Assembly: GCA_025345505.1 (NCBI GenBank)
Contig: JANVCC010000048.1
Location: forward strand, 3,702,640-3,766,639
DNA length: 64,000 bases
Origin: Todiramphus chloris collaris
Lineage: Eukaryota > Chordata > Aves > Coraciiformes > Alcedinidae
Reading direction: 5' to 3'
A program made the translations under genes and the position numbers. Of the stretch, positions 53,544-64,000 are shown piece after piece. Below the pieces are notes generated by a model. The model saw only the letters and a list, made by a program, of their open reading frames with translations. It ran no database searches and was not told the DNA's origin. Each line of letters opens with the position of its first letter. Positions within the stretch are counted from its first letter, which is position 1.

Positions 53544-53679
53544 AAAAAAAAAAAAAAAAAAAAGGAAATGAATAGGGATAAAAGAGCTATGAGACCTGTT
53601 TGAAAATTGCCTAATGACAAATTCAAGTTGCTAAATAAGAAATGCTTTTTGGATCTTAAAAAAAAAAAAACAAAAAAAG
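53544..53679. repeat. Two A-runs about 100 bases apart
   Basis: A run of about 20 A at 53544-53563, within an AATAAAAATA context, and a second A-rich run with one C at 53659-53679. The first resembles the tail of a retroposed sequence, but the DNA upstream shows no recognisable gene copy. Confidence 0.7.
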
Positions 53680-54016
53680 GGGAAAGAAATCCTCAGAAGG
53701 ATGAAAATCATGGTCTTTGAAAAGGTGAGGTGAATAATAATATGTTCAGGAGCATTACAGGGGAAAATGTAAAGTGATTTATGCAGAATTTTCTCCTTTC
53801 CTTTGTCTGGATATCAAGGGGAAAACTATGTGACTCATCTATAATACATCTCTGCAGAAGTCTTTCAGATCTCTAAACTTATAGGTGGAGGCATGGACAT
53901 TTCTTTCTCTGCAGAGGGAAAACGTCTGTGTCCCAGTTTCATGTATCTGTTGGCATTCCTTCAGCTTTTCAGATTCATAACAACATAACTTCTTTTTTTT
54001 TATTATCTTTATACAG

Positions 54017-54197
54017 AATTAGTGAACTTGTCAGATTAAGAGAGCAAGTATTTAAAATTCTGTTGCTCTACATTAGTTTACAGGCAGGTGAACTTAGAGT
54101 GGATCTATTTATAGGAGAACTAATGGATGTGCCTAACTTGACCTACTTTAGACTACTCAACGGAAAAAACAAACACACTGTCGTTGTGCTACTGTAA
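54017..54197 (+). other. Exon-like 59-codon frame, not in PARD3 frame
   Basis: A strong acceptor-like tract (TTCTTTTTTTTTTATTATCTTTATACAG, AG at 54015-54016) precedes an open frame (from 54018) reading ISELVRLREQVFKILLLYIS and on to a TAA at 54195-54197. If spliced directly to exon B, which ends in phase 0, the first codons would be AAT TAG, an immediate stop. So it cannot extend PARD3 in its open frame and would act only as a truncating exon. A GCAG|GTGAAC donor-like site at 54087 would define a 71-base cassette. The peptide is not recognised. Confidence 0.17.
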
Positions 54198-54689
54198 TAT
54201 ATCTTTTTTTCTTACCTTAAGACAAAAGAATGACATTGCTGTTGTAGCCTTCTCAATACATATGTATGTTTAGAAGCATATATATATTTATTTCCTGGAA
54301 GCCTTAGTTAAGGCTTCACGTTAGAAGTATATTTTGGGGTTTGTTTTCCTTCCACAAACATGAACATCTCTACATAAAATGAATGCCAGTTCTGGTTTGT
54401 TTTTTTTTTTTTTTCTTTGCTGGTCCTGAAATCCCAGATCTGTATAACGTGGCATTGTGGAAGAACTCAACCTGAAGAAAACTACTGTACAGTTTTTTAA
54501 AGACACTCTTATTTTTAAATACAGTGGTAATTTTATCTGTACTTATTACAAGAATTAATCAGAGGAGGTGGTTGTATCACATTTGTACATATCAGTTAAC
54601 ACCATGAAAGGGAAAATGAATGGTATATGGAGTCATCAACCAGAGGTGTCTTTGTTACACCCCACTCCTGTTAGCTCAGCACGTGGGGG

Positions 54690-54910
54690 ATGCCTCTGTA
54701 ATTGAGGTAATTCCTGCGTTATTCAAGGTACATGATAAAAGAGTCTGCACAAAACCAGGCCTGGCCTTTGGGCCAAACGTTGCAGGGGAATTTGATTATA
54801 CGTTGACCTATAATTGCAGCCTCATTTCAAATAAAGCTGATAACTATTTGCATTAAAAATATTTCCCATGCCTCTGACATCAAAGTATGACTTTGAATCT
54901 GTATTTAACC
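54690..54910. other. Candidate conserved non-coding block with octamer
   Basis: Repeat-free segment with GGCCTGGCCTTTGGGCCAAACG, TTGATTATACG and a perfect reverse octamer ATTTGCAT at 54846-54853 (the POU-factor site). The word composition is unlike the surrounding simple AT DNA. Conservation is not testable here. Confidence 0.27.
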
Positions 54911-57173
54911 CTAATATTTGTTTTAGACTGGCAGATCCTGGTGGTCTGTATGTCAGTCTGTGAATCGTATGACAAGAGTATAAAATTTCAGACATTTGAA
55001 CATGGAAATAGTCTGCAGATAAGCCTTATTTAAAACAAACAACAAACGTAGACTTTTGCCTGGGAAACAGATACATTCTGGATCCTGGGGAAAAAGAGAA
55101 AGCAGAAGAAACACTAACTAGGCAGTTACACAAAATGAACCCGTTTTATTTTTAAGGCGACAATCAATTTGAGGTCATTTGATACAGTCAAAGATGGGTC
55201 TGTGAGATAAGTACTTCTCTTTTGTAATACAATGGACACATCTATAACTGATCAGATCTTCAGAAAGCTTTTTAGGTGCTTCAGTTAATACTGAAAGTGT
55301 TTCAATCCTTGCTTTATATATTTCAGATGTTTAGGACATGAGAAGTGAGTACTTTCTGGTTACAGCTAATGTTTTAGTTGGCTTTCTATCATGCCATTGC
55401 TTTTTATGAACTCATTCTACTGGATGACTCAACAGGCAGCACTGTTGGTGCTGGGATGCCCTGTCTGGTCATGCCAAACTTTTCCTGGCTATTCCCATTA
55501 GCTGGGGTTGGGTTTTCTTACAGGTCACTCTGTAACTGAACTGTCTCACAAAGTCGTTATGTGATGAAATATCTCGAGTTTGGTAATCTACTTTGCATCT
55601 AATACAATGTTTTAAAAACAGGTTATGGACTATAGGAAAGAAGAGGTAAAGCTCATCTGGTATATTTGAGCAAGAAGAGGTGTTCTGTCATCAGCATCCT
55701 AAGCTGATGAGGAGACAATTAAGATTCATTTGAATATTACTGCTTTTCACAGTGTCATGTCCAAGGGTCTTTACTCGTCTTTGTAAACATGGAATATTAT
55801 CCCTGACAGATCAATAGAGACAGGCACTTTTAAGTTATTTTTGCCACTGTTGTGTAGTAAGTCGGTGTAGGAATTAAGGAAGGACCCAATATTGTCTTCA
55901 TCTTAAGTCTCTCTCTGATATAAGAAATAAATCAACAAGGTGTTATCAGGTTTGATTTGTAAACAATGTACCCATTTGTCAATAGACATAAATTTAGGGC
56001 ACTGAATTATTGTCATTATAATATTTATATAATATATAATGTTTATAATATGCTTTGAGTATTATGGTGATGCACGTTGTTTGCGGACTTAGAGCTGTTG
56101 CAGAATGGCTGCCCAAGAAATGGTCCTTGTGCTACAAGAACACTTGGGTCTTCTTTAAAATATCCCTTAAACGTGAACCGGTGGGAACAGCTACGTATTC
56201 GTGTTTTCCATTTGATCTTTGCCATCTGTGGAGGCACCTTGATGTATAGATTTGTTACGGTAGCTATCAGCTTACAGCACATCTCCCTCTGCCTCCCACC
56301 TTGGGCTATCAGTAGTCCCAGAGAAGTCACTGAAATGGTCCAGAGAGGGATGCCCTCAGCCTGGGGAAGCCCAGGGTTGTAGTTTTCACTCAAGAGGCTA
56401 ATACAGTCTATGAAACACGATTACACGAGATATTGTGAAAGGCTTGAGGATCGGTGTTGCTTTAGCCACTACCATGGTTCTCTTTCTTTATCAGATCCCA
56501 TTTTGTGCTGCTTCCCTTGTATGGGGTTGTTGAGTTGCTTAAGTGTTTACAGTTTTTTTTCTTCTGTTTTTTTTTGTGTGTGGGTTTCTTTTTCCTTTTT
56601 TCCCCTTCAATATGCTTTCTCTGCTGGTGGGCACAGACCATTCGACTACATTAATTAACAAGCATGTTCGATCAACAACAAAAACCCCCTTTGAGTGTTA
56701 ATGCATTTCATGCTGCTCCTTGGCAAGCTCCCACTGTAAGGTCATGTCCAAGATTTTTCTTTACTAAGGAAGCAGAACCTGCAAAGTGTCTCAGGTTAAA
56801 GTCACTAGCGGGGAAACCTTTTGTCTAACCTTCTAAAACTCTTAAAAGGCTCTTGTACTTTCCAGTGCTGTTTGCAGTGCCTACAGTAAAAAGGAATTAC
56901 CTGCAGCATCATCTAGTAAAAAGCGTTTTTAGTGGAAGCTCCAGTAAATAGCTGAGCAGTGTTTGTGCTGTGCTCCTGCTGTTAGCCTGGCTAGCTGTTG
57001 GATAGAGGTGTGTGCCACCAGATTGTTAGAAACATCCACGTGTGATTTCAGTGACATACCACAGACTTCAGTAAACCTCTAAACTAAGACACACTACAAA
57101 AATAATTGAGATAACTTGGGGCTTGCTCTGCTTTTATTAGCACTGCAAGACTTTTAATGAATGTTTTAAAGAG
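54911..57173. other. Unannotated intronic stretch
   Basis: AT-rich sequence. At 56043-56393 both strands are open (116 codons minus, 101 plus), but neither peptide is recognised. A TATATAATATATAA tract lies at about 56015-56050. No gene or transposon recognised. Confidence 0.55.
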
Positions 57174-57733
57174 TCATAGAATTGTTAGAGTTGTGAGGGA
57201 CCTTAAAGGTCACCCCGTTCCAACCCCCCTGCCATGGGCAGGGACACCTCCCACTAGAGCAGGTTGCTCACAGCCCCATCCATCCTGGCCTTAAACACTT
57301 CCAAGGATGGGGCTTCCACCACCTCTCTGGGCAACCTGTGCCAGTGTCTCACCACCCTCATGGGGAAGAAATTCTTCCTAATGTCCAACCTGAATCGACC
57401 TCTCTCTAGCTTTAATCCATTACCTCCATTCCCATCACTGCCCCACAGCCTAAAAAGTCCCTCCCCAGCTTTCTTGTAGCCCCTTCAGATGCTGGAAGGC
57501 CACAATAAGGTCTCCCCAGAGCCTTCTCTTCTCCAGACTGAACAACCCCAGCTCTCTCAGTCTGTCTCCATAGGAGAGATGCCCCAGCCCTCTGAGCATC
57601 CTGGTGGCCCTTCTCTGGACACGTTCCAGCACATCCATAGCCTTCCTGTGACAGGGGCTCCAGAACTGGACACAGGGCTCCAGGTGGGGTCTCACCAGAG
57701 GGGAGTAGAGGGGAGAATCCCCTCCCTTGACCA
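57174..57733 (-). mobile_element. CR1 LINE, reversed, best preserved copy
   Basis: Reversed CR1 of about 560 bases, GC-rich and close to the avian consensus as I recall it. The 3' end is tcatagaattgttagagttg at 57174, then aggtcacc..ccaacccccctgcc, ggggcttccaccacctctct, ggtctccccagagccttctc and ggacacgttccagcacatcc. The minus strand keeps an unbroken ORF2 tail of about 95 codons. The low divergence suggests it is the youngest insertion in the window. Confidence 0.96.
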
Positions 57734-57734
57734 T
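57450..57734 (-). pseudogene. CR1 ORF2 C-terminal fragment (open)
   Basis: About 95 uninterrupted codons of the end of CR1 ORF2. The frame contains [33 protein letters not shown] and [18 protein letters not shown], the family's thumb and carboxy-terminal region downstream of the reverse transcriptase. There is no start codon or catalytic domain, so it encodes no active product. Its openness reflects recent insertion. Confidence 0.88.
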
Positions 57735-59899
57735 TAGGCATTAGTCATGACAAAACTGTAGTTAGTGAAAACTGAATGAAGTGTCGTGTCGATTTGTCAA
57801 AGGAAGGTTTTATTGAATTATATTCACTGGCTATCTAGTGTTCTGCTTTTTGGACAATAGGCAATCAAATACATCTCTCTTCAAATCCGTAAAAACATTT
57901 TCTGTCAGGGCACCTCGCAACAGAAATAGTACCATCCTGAAGCCAACCAGTTTTAAGGCTCAGCTTGATCAGTTTATTAAATGGGAAATAAGAGATGATT
58001 GCCCGTGATAGCAGGGGATGAATTTGATATTCATCAGAGACCTGGGAAATCCCTTCCTTTCTGCGCTCCTCTGCCTCTATATGATCTCTATTCACCGAGT
58101 TGACTGAGCAAGGCAAATTTCATTTCAGAGTAGTGAGGCGTATAGAAACTGTATGAATATTGCCACTTCCAAACGTGGGCTGACCATCCTGCAGCAGGAT
58201 GTGAATAGCACAGGGATAATTAAGATGTAAACAGAACGCTAACACATATATATATATTTATACACATATACGAAAATTTAATCCTTTTTTTGTGGTTCTT
58301 TTTTTGTTTAAGTAAGGTTTTGTTTAATGTAAGTTTTTCTCTCCTCTCCCTCCCTGGGTTAATGACAATGGCAGTGCACCTAGTATAGGACTGATGTGCA
58401 GTCACAAAGCTCTTACCTAATTATGTGTGCACATGTATGTGTTCAAGAGGGAGAAACCCTATTTTTTTCTTTCTTTTTTTTCCCTCTCTTTTTATTTTTT
58501 ATTCAGTAACTTTTGTCTTTTCCCCGTGTGATCTTTTTAACTGCTCCTCAGAGTTGATTGAAAATTGCCGTTCTCTGGAGATTTGGCCAGTTAATCAAGG
58601 AGTGGGAACATTAGCACAAAAGCCTGATGCTGGTATATTTGTGCTAGTTAAGGCACAGGAAAATAGGTCCCTTAGGAGCTGTTTTCTATCAGGTCTGATC
58701 ATACAGAGAGAGAACCTACTTTATGTTGCAAGGACCAAACAAACATTTATAAAACACGGCTGCCAGGAGACTAATAGGAAATACTGTCTCTTCTTCCATA
58801 ATCATTACAGAGAAGTGCAAGAGAATAAAAGGAGAAAGATGAAGGGAAGGGCATATTTTAATAGCATAAACATTATTTTTCTTATGTCCCTGCTGGGGGG
58901 AAAAAAAAACAAACTGCTGTGCAGTCTTTCAAGAGCTTGTTGTTCTTGATAATGGGGCTTTTTCCACAGTAAAATCTAAAGTACCTGTTGGATTATCTGC
59001 TGTTTCTTTCTGTTTGATAACTACAGTACTTTCACTATGCTAAAATTTTAATAAATAAATGCTAGAAAACAAACAAGCTTGGATTCTTCCGAAACCCAGA
59101 GGTTGTGTATTGACAGCCTTGTATTGGCAGAGGGATGTATGATAGTATTTATCCTCTCTTGCTCACACTGGTAATTCTGCACGTTTACTGGAATGGATGC
59201 AATTACTTGCCATTTCAAGATCCTGCTTTGCGTTGCTAAAGCAATGCCAGAAGTGTTGTACAATGAGCACGTCCACCCTGTGTGAAGATCCTTTGCTGCA
59301 GTTACTCTGCAGGCTAATAAAAATACAAGGCAGGTTTAATTGTATTTTCAGAGCTGGTTCCTTCGTGGAGCTCTCGTGTGCCCGTCTTGCTGATGAGGCT
59401 GGACCTCTTGCTCAGTTAACTTCACAGGTCTGAAAGAAGATGGTGTTTGTGTACAATGCAAACAGACTCACTGTTTGGTAGAGGCGCAGGTAAAGACCCA
59501 AGAGGAGTGAGTTTAACACTGCGGGTTGCAGAAGCGAGCAAAACCAGCAAGGGAGGCTGGTGGTGAAAGCTTAGCCCAGCTCCATACACACATGTGTTGT
59601 GATGAACTTTACTTACAGCTTCCCTTTCTTTAATGTTAATTTGGATTTACTCAGGGCACAAGATAGTTGCTATTTATGCAGTAAATGATCAGACTTTTTT
59701 TCCTCTTGTGATGGTCAGTGTAGCAAACCTTGCCATTAAGTGTTCAGGTCATTTGAAAGCAGAGTTACTCTCTTTCATGCAACTGTTATCACTAAAATAC
59801 CCAATCGGTTTCCAAACAATAATGAAATATCCTCTGAACTGAAAAAAAAAAACCCCAACACCCAAGCCCCAAAACCATACCTTTGCTCACACGTTTTTC
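57734..59899. other. Unannotated intronic stretch with the longest open frame
   Basis: Includes the longest frame in the window, 58425-58949 on the + strand (174 codons). It starts in a T-rich Phe run and contains no domain I recognise. Sequence near 58550-58680 is repeat-free and might be conserved. An ATATATATATATTTATA tract lies at 58244-58262. No gene can be supported. Confidence 0.5.
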
Positions 59900-60140
59900 C
59901 AGTTACTGGTTGAATGGAGATGTTGCTATTGAATTTGAGAGATGGGATTAAGTGTTCAGAGACTGAGACAGATTTATAGAGAAGCCTTACATGCCTTCAG
60001 AGCCCATTTCCCATTGTGTCTGGCGGAGGGAGATTGCAACTGGCACTTCCTCAGATCAGGCACCTGGAATAAAGACTGCACAAATGAGACGTGTAGGAAT
60101 TTAAGTGATTGCACCAACTTCATTTACACTCCCTGACTGC
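59900..60140. other. Candidate conserved non-coding block
   Basis: Repeat-free sequence with mixed composition and no simple runs (TTGAGAGATGGGATTAAGTG, CACCTGGAATAAAGACTGC). It includes a GGATTA homeodomain-type core. No convincing coding frame. The call is compositional only. Confidence 0.22.
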
Positions 60141-60429
60141 TATTGAGTTTTCCATAGGTAACCGTCAAAAGACGAGGGAATGTAAAGAAGTTCTGCTGAT
60201 GTTTTTTGGGGGAGTGTTTTGAACAGCAAAGATGAGTGGGCAAGTGCTTCTTTGAAGATGAAGTAGTGACCGGTAGTAATTGTGGAGTAATCAGAAATAG
60301 GAGCTGTTAATTTGTTGATGAAAGATAAAATGTCTGTTAAGGAAGAGCGGCTGGTTTTGAGCTTTATCAGTGGCAGAAGGCAGTCTTCAGTCAGAAACAA
60401 GAGGAAAAAATGTAATTAAAGGGACTATT

Positions 60430-60640
60430 TGCATTTGTATATATGGAATAATGTTGTGTTGGCCACTGCGCTGTTAACGCTTCTCAACTCTCAAGATTTT
60501 GTAATCCTAAGAGATGATGGGGAAATCATCTTCAAGAATACAAAACAAATTGGCAACTTGTCATGTGCCTTTCATTAACACTATGCAAATGAGCTGTGAA
60601 AGGGAACTTTTCCTAGGCAGGACTGCTAACACTACTAGTC
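60430..60640. other. Candidate conserved non-coding block with octamer
   Basis: Contains a perfect ATGCAAAT octamer at 60583-60590 and a CGCTGTTAACG core (GTTAAC, HNF1-like), in repeat-free sequence. This is the best regulatory-looking block in the distal intron, though single motif hits of this length are expected by chance. Confidence 0.27.
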
Positions 60641-62439
60641 CAGTTTGAGCAGTTAGGATAATTGTTCAGTTCTTGTTAATTTTCTTACAGGACTTAGAAC
60701 GATAATTAACTTTTTGTTATTGCTTTTAGAACAATGGCAATTAAAATAATAATAATTGCAAGAATCTGCTACTGTGTACCTGTGCACAAACTTTGCTCCT
60801 ACAAAACACAGGAATTTTGTACAGATCCATGTGATAGTGGGGTTAACTCTTGCAATCCCTACTTCTCTTAAATGAACTGAGAAGCCCTGGCTGAGTCATC
60901 TCAGCAAAAGGGAATTGTTGGAATTTTACACTCAGTGTATCATAGGAGCTCATTGGAAGAGGTGCTTTAAATTTTCCTCTGTGCTAGAAATGTGAAACAA
61001 TATTTTAATTGCTCTATTTCAGTTTGGAGTAGGGGGATATCATTCTGTCTTCAGGGGCTGTACATGAAGAGCTGTATATTTGATCTAGCAGGAAACTTTG
61101 TAGAGCAAAAAGAAACCTTCCAATTTTGGGGAATTTGCTCAAATCAATTGTTTCTCAGAAATCCCTGCAATAATACCCGTCTGAGCTCTCAGAAACTTTC
61201 TTGCTCTTCTAAATGTACTTTTCCTCGTTTTACCTCATGATAGCACATCCAGGTGGAATTTGCCTTTCAGAAGAAAACTACTTTCCAAATAAAGAAATAG
61301 CTGCTTGATGCGGTGATTTTCACAGCCAGTTACTTTTCTTAGTAAATCAGAGTTTTAAGTCAAATCCCTCTGCAGGTGTCCAATTTTTCTCTCTCTGTTC
61401 ATGTCAATGTAAATCAAAATCGTGGGTTTTTTATTTTAGGAAGAAAAGAGAGCCTGATTACTGTAATATTAAAGATTTTTAAAAGGATGCATCATACATC
61501 TGTTGATTATGGCAGTAGTGTTTTCGTTAGGGTTGTGATTCCTCTTCCAAGCACCTATTTGGAGGCACATGCATGTTTTTGATTCAGATCTGTCTGCTGT
61601 CCGGGAGAAGCCAGACAGAGGCGTGTGTGTGGGAGCTGCTGTTTCTTAATTGCTTGGATAACTGACAGTGAGTCTGGTTCCAAAACTCGCTGTGTTTATA
61701 CTTCTCAATACAAAAAGTAGATGTGATGGTGCCAGATAGCATCCGTTTTACATAGCTTTTGGTTTGCAGTTTCTGATGTGTTCTGTTCTAATATTAAAAG
61801 ATGCAGGAGGTAGGTAAGTTGGCTGCTGCCTTTGTCTTGGCGGTGTTCGGGGTCAGGCAGGGAGATGCTCCTTCCCTTGCAGAATAAACCTCTGGACCAC
61901 CACGTGGGACAGAAAGAAGGAAAAATGGGATATGCAAGAAGTGGAGGGGCTTAAGTGTGAGCTGAAATCGGGGGGCTCTGGGAATGACAGCAAAGATACT
62001 GTCGAGGCTGGAAAATGGAGGAAAGAAGGCTTTCCACAGAGACTTAGCTCAAGTCTTGCATGGTGAGCTGTATCCCAGGAGGGCACTGAAAGTGGGACTA
62101 TCAAGAGCAAGTCCAAAGGACTGCCTGCAAAGACCAAGTGGGGCAAGGGGAGTTCTCGTTACAGACTTACTTTAAACAAGGGGAAAACTTGTGAGGTGGA
62201 AAAATGGTAAAGTGTCGGACCCAGGTAATACTAGATGAATGATACTTACATTGTACCTGCATGTCTGCTAAAATGACACAGCATAAAGCCAGACATCTGT
62301 TTGTTAGCAGAGAAATAGCTGCTAACAGACAGGGTGTTCTTTCAGTCTCTTCTTAGATGCGTTTATACGCGTTGTATGTTTGCTTGAAAGGACCACGCAC
62401 GGAACATTGACAAAGGCATTGTATTAACCAAGGCACGTT
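60641..62439. other. Unannotated intronic stretch
   Basis: Nothing recognised. The part at 61800-62180 is somewhat GC-richer and has overlapping frames of 60-100 codons on both strands, without family support. Confidence 0.55.
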
Positions 62440-62720
62440 CGTTTGTGATGACCTTTTATTGTAGCTGAGATTCAAAACTGTGTTTCATCAGCAACTCTGA
62501 TTTTAGACTCGCAGATAATCGCTTCAGTGCCATATAAATACATAACTTTCTACCATCACCAGAGCCCCTCATTTCAAAGGGAGAAACCCGTGGCAACCGT
62601 GAGCTGCAAGGTGCTGTGTGAAACAATGCGGAACGCCTCTTTGTGATGTAAAACAACTCCAAATACTCTCATTTGCCTATAAAAATCCTTTTGCCTGTGA
62701 CTTTAGAATTGTCACGGGGA
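62440..62720. other. Candidate conserved non-coding block
   Basis: Repeat-free segment with CTCGCAGATAATCGCTTC, CCATATAAATAC (a CArG/TATA-like word) and CTATAAAAATCC, together with a few CpGs. The texture suggests selection, but no frame or RNA is evident. Confidence 0.22.
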
Positions 62721-63946
62721 TTTGAATATTTATTTGTTTATTTTTAAACTTTATGCAGTAGCACAAACTGAACTTCAACTGAAATCAGGAAATACAGACA
62801 TGTTAACGCTAGCTTGTATCATATTTGTGAGTTATGGATTATCAAAAGATATAAGCAACTTTTAGTGTATGGAAAATACTTTTTTTTTTTTTTTGACTTC
62901 TTGTTTACATTCATAACACAGTTCTAGGCAGGTTCAAGATGCTGGTTAACCTTTGAAATGTATTGCTTGTCTGGTGCTTAACAGAGATAGATGACGAAGA
63001 AGTACGTATTAAAGCCTCTCAAAACAGAGGATCATCAATCTTCAAGTAGGTTGGCGTCACGCAGCGCGCTGCTATCCAGGATGCACAAGGCATATCTCCA
63101 GCCCACGGAAGCTTGATGTATCCAGCCTCCTGCTTTTGCAGATTCTCAGTGGAAATGTCAATTGGACATAACCAACTGCCTCTGCCCGCCTTGAATATCT
63201 CCTCAATAATTTAATATGTTGTCTGACTCTGTGTGCTGAACTCATAACCTATCACTTATTATTTTAGTGGCCTGATGGCTCTGGCTCTAGGATGCAAGTC
63301 TGTGTTTGAAACCTACTGTTCACACTGTGTAACATTTTTCTGCTTGGTCACATGGGTAATTAAAGCATACGCTTCTAATTAGCAACACAGATATAAGAAT
63401 GGGTTTAGAACTTCTCACTGGTAGTCCTTGAAGTACCTTGATCTAAATTTGAAAGTCCAGCGTTCACAACTTTGACATGAAAATTATATATTTAGTGAAT
63501 AATGTATGTACTTTTTGGAAAGTCACATGAAAAATAAAGTCAATTGATTAGCTTTAGAGCCTCACGTAAGTCTTTGATGTCAGCTTTTTCTGCATTCTAT
63601 TAGTGAAGGCCCTTGATAAAATGTTTAAAGAGGTCTTGGTACTTTATGCATTTATACAAGCTTCACTTTGTTATACTCTTTCTAACACTTTGCAAATGAA
63701 CCTGGGTGAGCTGCCTCGTGTGTTCCAGTTGAGTCCTCAAGAGAGAGCTTGCAAGGTGTTTGCCCAAACACTGCTGTCTGTCAGCTGATTTTGTACTTCT
63801 ACTCGTCCTTAAAAAAAACCCCACAACATATGCTGGCTGTGATGGCTTCTGTAGCATTGCTTTTACAACTGAAATAAAGAAAATGCACAAAGTGACAACA
63901 AATTTATAACACTTTCAGACATCAAGATTAAAAGATTTTTGTAGTT
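62721..63946. other. Unannotated intronic stretch
   Basis: AT-rich DNA with a T-run of 15 at 62880-62894. No recognised gene, RNA or repeat. Confidence 0.6.
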
Positions 63947-64000
63947 GTGTTGAAGAACACGTTTCCATTGTGGTGGTGGTGTGTTGAAGAACACATTTCC
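63947..64000. repeat. Start of a 34-bp-period tandem repeat at window edge
   Basis: The 20-mer GTGTTGAAGAACACGTTTCC (63947-63966) recurs as GTGTTGAAGAACACATTTCC (63981-64000) with one mismatch, spaced by a GGTGGTGGT-containing filler. The period is 34 bases. The second copy is cut by the window end, so the array may continue. Each unit also contains the near-palindrome GTGTTGAAGAACAC. Confidence 0.8.

Noticed and set aside
53500..53565. A processed pseudogene ending in the long A-run.
   Set aside because: No cDNA-like sequence or flanking target-site duplication could be seen upstream of the A-run.

Overview
This window is intronic DNA of a vertebrate, most likely a bird. Two observations support that. 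There are about ten 5'-truncated CR1 LINE copies, several with the 3' end typical of avian CR1 (a 'gaggtcccttccaaccc' motif followed by ATTCTATG-like octamers). There are also two short, perfectly spliced coding exons, which I recognise from memory of the protein family as PARD3 (par-3 family cell polarity regulator). Crocodilian or turtle DNA cannot be strictly excluded. I see no bacterial-type genes, rRNA, tRNA, CRISPR array or intact LTR element.

Layout: 1-15118 is intron. 15119-15297 is PARD3 exon A, which contains the RRSSDP 14-3-3/PAR-1-type site. 15298-30245 is a 14.9-kb intron. 30246-30377 is PARD3 exon B. 30378-64000 is at least 33.6 kb of the next intron, and I could not find the following exon (start of PDZ1) in it. 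Both exons are on the + strand. Exon A ends on a codon boundary and exon B begins on one, so the frame joins cleanly. Together they encode about 103 residues of the linker between the N-terminal oligomerisation domain and PDZ1.

Repeats: CR1 copies lie at 9952-10912 (+), 20880-21177 (-), 31349-32470 (-), 35298-35912 (-), 35960-36039 (-), 37899-38431 (-), 42748-42854 (+), 47643-47876 (+), 48783-49267 (+) and 57174-57733 (-). Two carry internal deletions and one carries a 62-bp tandem duplication. There is a (GT)19 microsatellite at 8984-9021, a TTTTG-rich block near 22.2 kb, several AT palindromes and A-runs, and a 34-bp-period repeat that starts at the right edge of the window.

Less certain signals: (1) an exon-like segment just upstream of exon A whose frame fits PARD3 phasing; (2) a polyadenylation hexamer 27 bases after the exon A donor; (3) coding-like open frames at 7203-7576 (-), 48419-48512 (-) and 54017-54197 (+), each beginning at a plausible splice acceptor; (4) several repeat-free blocks with homeodomain and octamer cores that may be conserved non-coding elements; (5) a CpG-dense patch at 39040-39170. 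None of these can be confirmed from sequence alone, and I do not claim a novel system.
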